From Paraspadella gotoi (taxonomy: Eukaryota > Chaetognatha), in NCBI GenBank assembly GCA_051294375.1, contig CM119266.1, positions 3,970,420 to 4,034,419 of the forward strand: 64,000 nucleotides of DNA. The letters are read 5' to 3'. Positions 59,141 through 64,000 of the stretch are shown piece after piece. Position numbers and translations under genes: made by a program. The notes beneath the pieces were generated by a model. It was given only the letters and a program-made list of their open reading frames with translations. It searched no databases and was not told the origin of the DNA. The number at the start of each line of letters is the position of its first letter. Positions within the stretch are counted from its first letter, which is position 1.

Positions 59141-61183
59141 ATGCCCGCGAGCAAGAAACGAAAACTGCTTCCTAAACCGGCCCCGAATGGTAAACCGTCA
59201 CATAGCTCAATTATTTTAAGACTGTTGATGTTTACCTTCAATAAATTCTTATCTTTTACAGAATCCTCGAACACAATGACGTTGAGGGTGCCTTCCTATT
59301 ACTCGGCGGCCCTGCACAGTCTCGCGTCTCGCCCGCCACCGATCGTCGTCATGAAAAAGCTATCTCAAGCTGAGATCGAGACGGCAAGTCACGCCAATCT
59401 CGCCGACCACGCCCATGTCACAAATCACGCCAGCCCCGCCCATGACACAAATCACGGTGAGAACTTCGTGTGTCGGGCTCTCTCCCTCACGAGGTTTTTT
59501 CCATTGACCAATCAATCAATCAGTCACCAACAAATGATCAATTTAACCTTTCTTCTCCGTTACGATTCGTGTTTAAGACCAACAAATCAATCACTCAGAG
59601 ACAAAAAACATTCACGAAGATGCGGGGGCGGAACCTTATCCAATGAGAAACAGAAAGAAGAAGAAGAAAAAGTCTAAACTATCAAGTAATAATCGTAACC
59701 AGTAATTATAATGCAATATCCATTAAAGTCCTATCATTTATTAAGTATTTCAATGATATAAACAGATGCTCTGATTCCTCAAAATGGCGAAGACGCGGAA
59801 GAAGTTGAGATAGAAGATTCCATGACAGAAAGAAAAGATGATTCGAACCTTTTATCAGATGAAGGTTAACTTATTATCTTAATGAAAAATATCCAAATTC
59901 AACATACAAAATTGTATCGGCTTTGGCATTCAGGAGGACAGTATATCATGCATCCCACTTCACTCCAATATGATCTTAATTCTGGTCAAATATTCGGTGA
60001 AAATGGTCATCCATCGCCAATCGAATACAACGACGTCCAACGGCCAGATTATAACGAGCACACAGAAAGAGGTAAGAAAATATTTTTTTATCATTTTCAT
60101 AGGCCAATTATAAATTCTCGTTATCTTTTTTTCAGGAATGCGAAAAAAAAGTTTTAAGGAAAAGAGACTCGTCCCTTACCAAGGTAAAAATGTGTAACAC
60201 ATCATTTTGAATTACTTATCTAATCAATTTTCATTTACCAAGACAATCAAGAATGTTCCAATTGCAAAACATTGAGTGCAAATCTTGAACAAGTAAAACT
60301 CGACAAGTTGAAAGTAGAAAAGGAAATGGAGAAAATTAGGATGGAGGTAGAAATTTACAGAAAGAAAGATGCGGAAAATCAAACTGCCATGAATACGTTA
60401 AGGTACAAAGTATTTATAATGAAAGAGAGGGCAACAATATTAACCATTTAACTATTTTAGGGAGACGCAGGAATATTTTCTGCGGCGAATAAAAAGCCTC
60501 GAAGAAAAGAAATCGACCTCAGTAGAAGAAATCTCCAGTGAACCAATTCTCACTAAATCGAACGGGAAACGACCAACCAAAAGAGCACGATCCCCAGATC
60601 CAGATGTGATTCTGGACGAGGGGTCACCCGCCCCTGAAGACGTCCCCATCGCCGCGTCGAGACCGAGAAGAAGCCAGACTCATCCCTGGGCGTCCCTGGC
60701 TCGGCCGAGTCAAGCTGAAACGTCTCGTCCGCGAAGAACGAACGTCAATTCGGACAACATCAAAAGAAATTCTGTCGCTAAAGTCAATGGAGATTCTGCT
60801 AAACAGGTCCGTTGCTTTTTAACTCAAAAGATATTTTAGAAAGAAAAATCTATCCTTTTTCTCAGTCGGCCACTCGTTCGTCAACGACCCCCAAGCCAGA
60901 GTCAAAACTCTCCATTCCATCCACGGCCTACTTGGAACGCTTCGTCGACGAGGATCAAACGGGCGACTCGGACTTCGATCCATTCGCTTCATACGAAAGC
61001 GAGGAAGACCCCGAAGCCTCCGACGACTCAGACTTTAATCCCGCGAAAAAGAAAAAGAAACAGAAAAAGTTGAAAGGAAAACCTGCGTCAGTGAAGAAGA
61101 AAGGCGAGTTGTCAAGAAATTGGTCCAATCCTAATAGAGTCCAAACGTTGCTGACTGCAAAGGGGACGATGGTGGTGGAATAA
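59141..61183 (+). CDS. Unrecognised nuclear-type coiled-coil protein
   Basis: Eight exons: 59141-59189, 59262-59456, 59766-59864, 59934-60071, 60136-60183, 60243-60402, 60461-60806 and 60866-61183, 450 residues, all GT-AG and in phase (five consecutive phase-1 introns). The start MPASKKRKLLPKPAP is basic. Exon 2 has an Asn/His-rich imperfect repeat (NLADHAHVTNHASPAHDTNH). Exon 6 has CSNC followed by a coiled coil (LEQVKLDKLKVEKEMEKIRM). Exons 7 and 8 are Ser/Pro-rich and acidic with a Lys-rich stretch (KKKKKQKKLKGK). I do not recognise the family. Basic patches and acidic runs suggest a nuclear or chromatin protein. The stop at 61183 is clear, but the nearby ORF at 61297-61923 may be an alternative continuation. 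Confidence 0.72.
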
Positions 61184-61296
61184 ATAACGGTTTATCGGGA
61201 AAAAGAAGTCTCGCCGATGGGCAGAGACGTTATAGGATTGTGTCAGAACAGCTTGCATAAAAAAATCGAGGAGACACCACCCATTCAAGAATTTCG

Positions 61297-61923
61297 ATGT
61301 CTTTTTTCCCTTTTATACCCACAGCGCGACAATCTGATGAAACGCCCCGACCCGATAACGAGGCGATCGGCGACGGTTGGGATTTCGAAATCAGGATGAA
61401 CCCGGACTTCTTGGAGGAGGAAGGCGACGGAGACGAGTCGCGACTCCTCGAAGGACAGTTCGAACCGCGGAACGAAGATGAGCCCAACGACGTCGTCGTC
61501 GTCGCCTCTCGATCGGAGGAGAAGAGAAAAAAGCCTAATTCTAAATCGACGGCTTCGTCCTCGTCCGCCCCTTCGAAGACCCCTGCCACTGCGAAGACCC
61601 CTGCCACGGCGAAGACCCTTTCTTCCTCGACCAAAGCCTCTCAAGAACATCCTCGATCTCAGCCCCAAGAGTGGGTCGGATTCCTCCACGAACTCATGAA
61701 CGTCGCCTTTGACATTGGGACTCGAAAACACGTGAGATTCGAGGATCTTGACACGGGCAAATTGCAGAACATCCAAGGTCGCGTCCATGAGAAATTCGGG
61801 GTCGGATTCAAAGACATTTTCGTCTCGATGCGAAGGAAAAGTTCGGCCGATAATAAAAAAGCCAAATGTACTTGTTCCGACTGCGTCTTCATGGCCGTCG
61901 AAGAAGCTTCCGCCACTTGGTGA
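61297..61923 (+). CDS. Small ORF, 208 residues, unrecognised
   Basis: Open frame reading MSFFPFIPTARQSDETPRPD onwards. Its first 27 bases look like a polypyrimidine tract ending in CAG at 61321-61324, so it may really start as an exon at 61325. In that case the upstream exon must end in phase 1, and the preceding gene offers no such donor. Composition is acidic, then Ser/Ala/Thr-rich with an SKTPATAKTPATAK repeat. A denser C-terminal block follows (EWVGFLHELMNVAFDIG, HVRFEDLDTGKLQNIQGRVH, CTCSDC). That block looks folded and may bind a metal through CTCSDC. Followed by AATAAA near 62038. Confidence 0.5.
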   Translation: MSFFPFIPTARQSDETPRPDNEAIGDGWDFEIRMNPDFLEEEGDGDESRLLEGQFEPRNEDEPNDVVVVASRSEEKRKKPNSKSTASSSSAPSKTPATAKTPATAKTLSSSTKASQEHPRSQPQEWVGFLHELMNVAFDIGTRKHVRFEDLDTGKLQNIQGRVHEKFGVGFKDIFVSMRRKSSADNKKAKCTCSDCVFMAVEEASATW

Positions 61924-62305
61924 TTAAAATAAAAATAATTTCCCAGTTTTCCAATATCCTCGATTCCATTGTCATTGAATTGAATTGTCATTGAATGCCA
62001 TATTGTATTACGTACCGTTTTTTATTTTCGTTTTGGCAATAAAAACCTAGTTTTTTTCCGAAAAACGTTACATACATAGTTGTGCTAGTCTTGGTTAAAT
62101 ATGATTGAACATTCGCAGAAATGAAAATTTTACTGTAAATAGATCACAGCTTTATTATTGTGTACATACAAATAAGTGGGAGATGGCTTTTTAAAGGCAC
62201 TGAATGCAAGTAATGGAATCGGAGGGAAAAAAATATTGTACGTAAAATTACGTATAAAATTTAGTGAAGGGGTTTCGGTGGGGAAATTTTTGTTTTCAAA
62301 AAGTT
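61924..62305. terminator. Convergent 3' ends with two poly(A) signals
   Basis: AATAAA near 62038 serves the plus-strand gene, about 115 bases after its stop. TTTATT at 62151-62156 reads AATAAA on the minus strand, about 150 bases after the SLC9A8 stop. The two signals face each other across roughly 110 bases. Confidence 0.6.
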
Positions 62306-63799
62306 TCACAGTTCGGTCTCGTTATTGACAAGACACTCCTGCTCGGAGGTGTTGCCGTCAGAGTGGACGGCGGTCTGTACCTCCTGATACCACTTGTTCG
62401 TTAGTTTGTGCATTTGAGTTTTTCCGTCCCTCAATTCCTGGTTATGACGCAGAAAAAGAAACAAAAACTTTTTTTTCGTGATTTAAGTAAAAAAAAAAGG
62501 TAAGTTTCGGTTTCATGGACCGACGAAAGAGAGAACTTACCTCTGGCGTCAACTGCCGCGTGAAGAACGGAAATAAATACTTGGCGTCGAATTTGAGAAA
62601 TCCTTTGAGATGCGGCTTCATTCTGCTGATCTGAACTCCGTTTCCGGCGCCGACTTCGATTTCAGTCAAAAATCCGGCGTCAGTTTCGGCGTCGGTCGTC
62701 GTCAGTTCAGAAAGCTGTTCGGAATCTGAAATAAGGAAATATCGATGTTATTAATAACAAGAACAATTAAAAATAATTAATATTAAATGAGAGCGACTTT
62801 CCCCCAAACATATGGTGCCCCGAGGGTCGGAGAGATAATTGCCTTATGACCGTTCTGACTGGGCGAGAACTCGGGTTCAGTGGGTTCGGGTAGTAGTAAT
62901 ATTATTACGTAAATGCGTGTAGAAAATTCTTTTATATTTTCTATGCAAACGCGGAGACGAACGTAGTATTTCGCCCACCGTAGAATTGTTTAACGCGAGT
63001 CCCTCTAGACTATGAAGAAGAAAGTCGTAAACTTGTATTTTCATAAAACGTCCGTTTGAAACTCGAGTTTCTTAGCAAGCGAAAGACTTTCGATTTTTTC
63101 ACGAAATCTCTCACGGAAATTGGTTATTGAGAGAACGTTAAAAATATTGGGCGATCGAAGAGTGACCAGAAAATTTCACCAAACGTCCTTATAAGGCTAC
63201 ATTTTTCACAATGCGTACTCTCTCTTTCTTTTCTCTCCGACGGACTATTATCGTTCACATACGCTCTCCTTCCATTCCACATTGCACAAAACTCACCTAT
63301 CGTTTCACCAAATTCCTTGGTTTTGCTTAACGTGATTTCTTTCCTTTTTTTCTTTCTTCTTTTTTTCCTGACTTCGGGAGCATCCAATGACTTAGCGGGC
63401 CGATTTAACAGCTACAACGGAAAACAAGTATCAATCACGGTTCTCTCTCATACTTTTAACAAATTCTGTATATACCTGCAAAAGGGGCATGGTTGAACCT
63501 CCCAAAACTAAAATTGTGAACAAGACGATGATAAGAGTCGTCGTAACTAGGACGTGTCTCTTTTCTTCTGATTCAAGCTCAATGTGAAGGCAAAGGGCGT
63601 AAGCAATAGCACCTCGTAAACCTTTTAAAGTTATATATTACATTTATAATAATAACTGCAGCTAAAGAAAATGACACAAAAACCTACCCGAAAACCACAT
63701 GATAAATTGCATCCTTTTAGTTATCTTGTGCTCTCGAAAATAATTCATGATAAACGACAATGGAAATATATTGGCTGCTCTTCCCAAGAGACACAACAC
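62306..63799 (-). CDS. SLC9A8: Sodium/proton exchanger NHE8, 3' part (runs off the right edge)
   Basis: Visible exons: 63688-63799, 63476-63621, 63297-63411, 62541-62725 and 62306-62437, in phase. Membrane segments: RAANIFPLSFIMNYFREHKI, then FIMWFSGLRGAIAYALCLHI and TTTLIIVLFTILVLGGSTMP. The tail has LSKTKEFGETIG, SEQLSELT, LKGFLKFDAKYLFPFFTRQL and LTNKWYQEVQ, matching NHE8 in order. NHE8 exchanges Na+ or K+ for H+ in Golgi and endosomal membranes and sets luminal pH. The exon with LRGAIAY holds the conserved NHE family core. The N-terminal exons lie beyond 64000. Confidence 0.93.
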
Positions 63800-64000
63800 C
63801 TAAAGAAAAGAAAATAAAAGCCATCTGTAATTCTAGTGCATGAACAATTCGACCATTTTCATTATTACGCGTATTTATTTTAAATTTTAAGCAGTTTTGT
63901 ACGCAACTATAATTTCGAGGTACTTGAACTCGTATTTTGAAATAGGATTAACTAGATTTTTATTATTTACCACTTTTTCAATCTTGAAACAATGAATATG

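Noticed and set aside
1-64000. CRISPR arrays, operons, rRNA genes, viral insertions
   Set aside because: No regularly spaced repeats, Shine-Dalgarno-led gene runs, rRNA-like blocks or viral protein ORFs were seen.

Overview
This window is nuclear DNA from an invertebrate animal. Exons are GC-richer than the AT-rich introns and spacers. Genes are split by GT-AG introns, with two apparent GC-AG introns, and no operon-like or prokaryotic signals are seen. Animal-type families (kringle, FAM107, IgGFc-binding domain, RSU1, RBBP6, UBXN4, SLC9A8) point to a metazoan. NME5 and RSPH14 imply motile cilia, which argues against nematodes. The Dlish-like three-SH3 protein hints at a protostome, but I cannot name the phylum. 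Two runs of ten N (22199-22208 and 57089-57098) are assembly gaps. Exon boundaries were read by eye from splice consensus, reading phase and family similarity, not from transcripts.

Layout. 1877-11081 (+): a large type II membrane protein with a mucin-like stalk and an IgGFc-binding ectodomain, about 18 exons. 11870-13410 (-): a divergent forkhead gene with a candidate 5' exon. 14185-18579 (-): an unrecognised 1464-residue, single-exon disordered protein. 19370-22027 (-): an SH3 + FAM107 protein whose first splice donor is triplicated. 24170-26683 (-): a Dlish/Vamana-like protein with three SH3 domains. 27365-29001 (+): a kringle domain fused to a multi-pass membrane region. 31359-37017 (+): NME5, RSPH14 and a ZDHHC1/11-type palmitoyltransferase, closely packed. 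37391-58687 (-): RSU1, RBBP6, an unrecognised long protein with a mitotic-style promoter, and UBXN4. 59141-61923 (+): an unrecognised coiled-coil nuclear-type protein and a further small ORF. 62306 to the right edge (-): the 3' part of SLC9A8.

How the genes relate. The clearest functional grouping is NME5 next to RSPH14, both radial-spoke proteins of the axoneme, with a perfect RFX X-box about 400 bases upstream of NME5. Most other neighbours look unrelated. Two gene pairs are head-to-head with short shared spacers: the Dlish-like and kringle genes, and UBXN4 with the gene at 59141. Two pairs converge: ZDHHC with RSU1, and the ORF at 61297-61923 with SLC9A8.

Mobile DNA is modest: several short tRNA-like SINE relics in introns, a two-copy dispersed repeat (20.6 and 57.1 kb), and a 959-base foldback element with a TA target duplication in RBBP6 intron 2. 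The strongest candidates for something undescribed are the kringle multi-pass protein, the membrane-tethered IgGFc-binding mucin, and the SH3-FAM107 gene with three tandem in-frame 5' splice sites.
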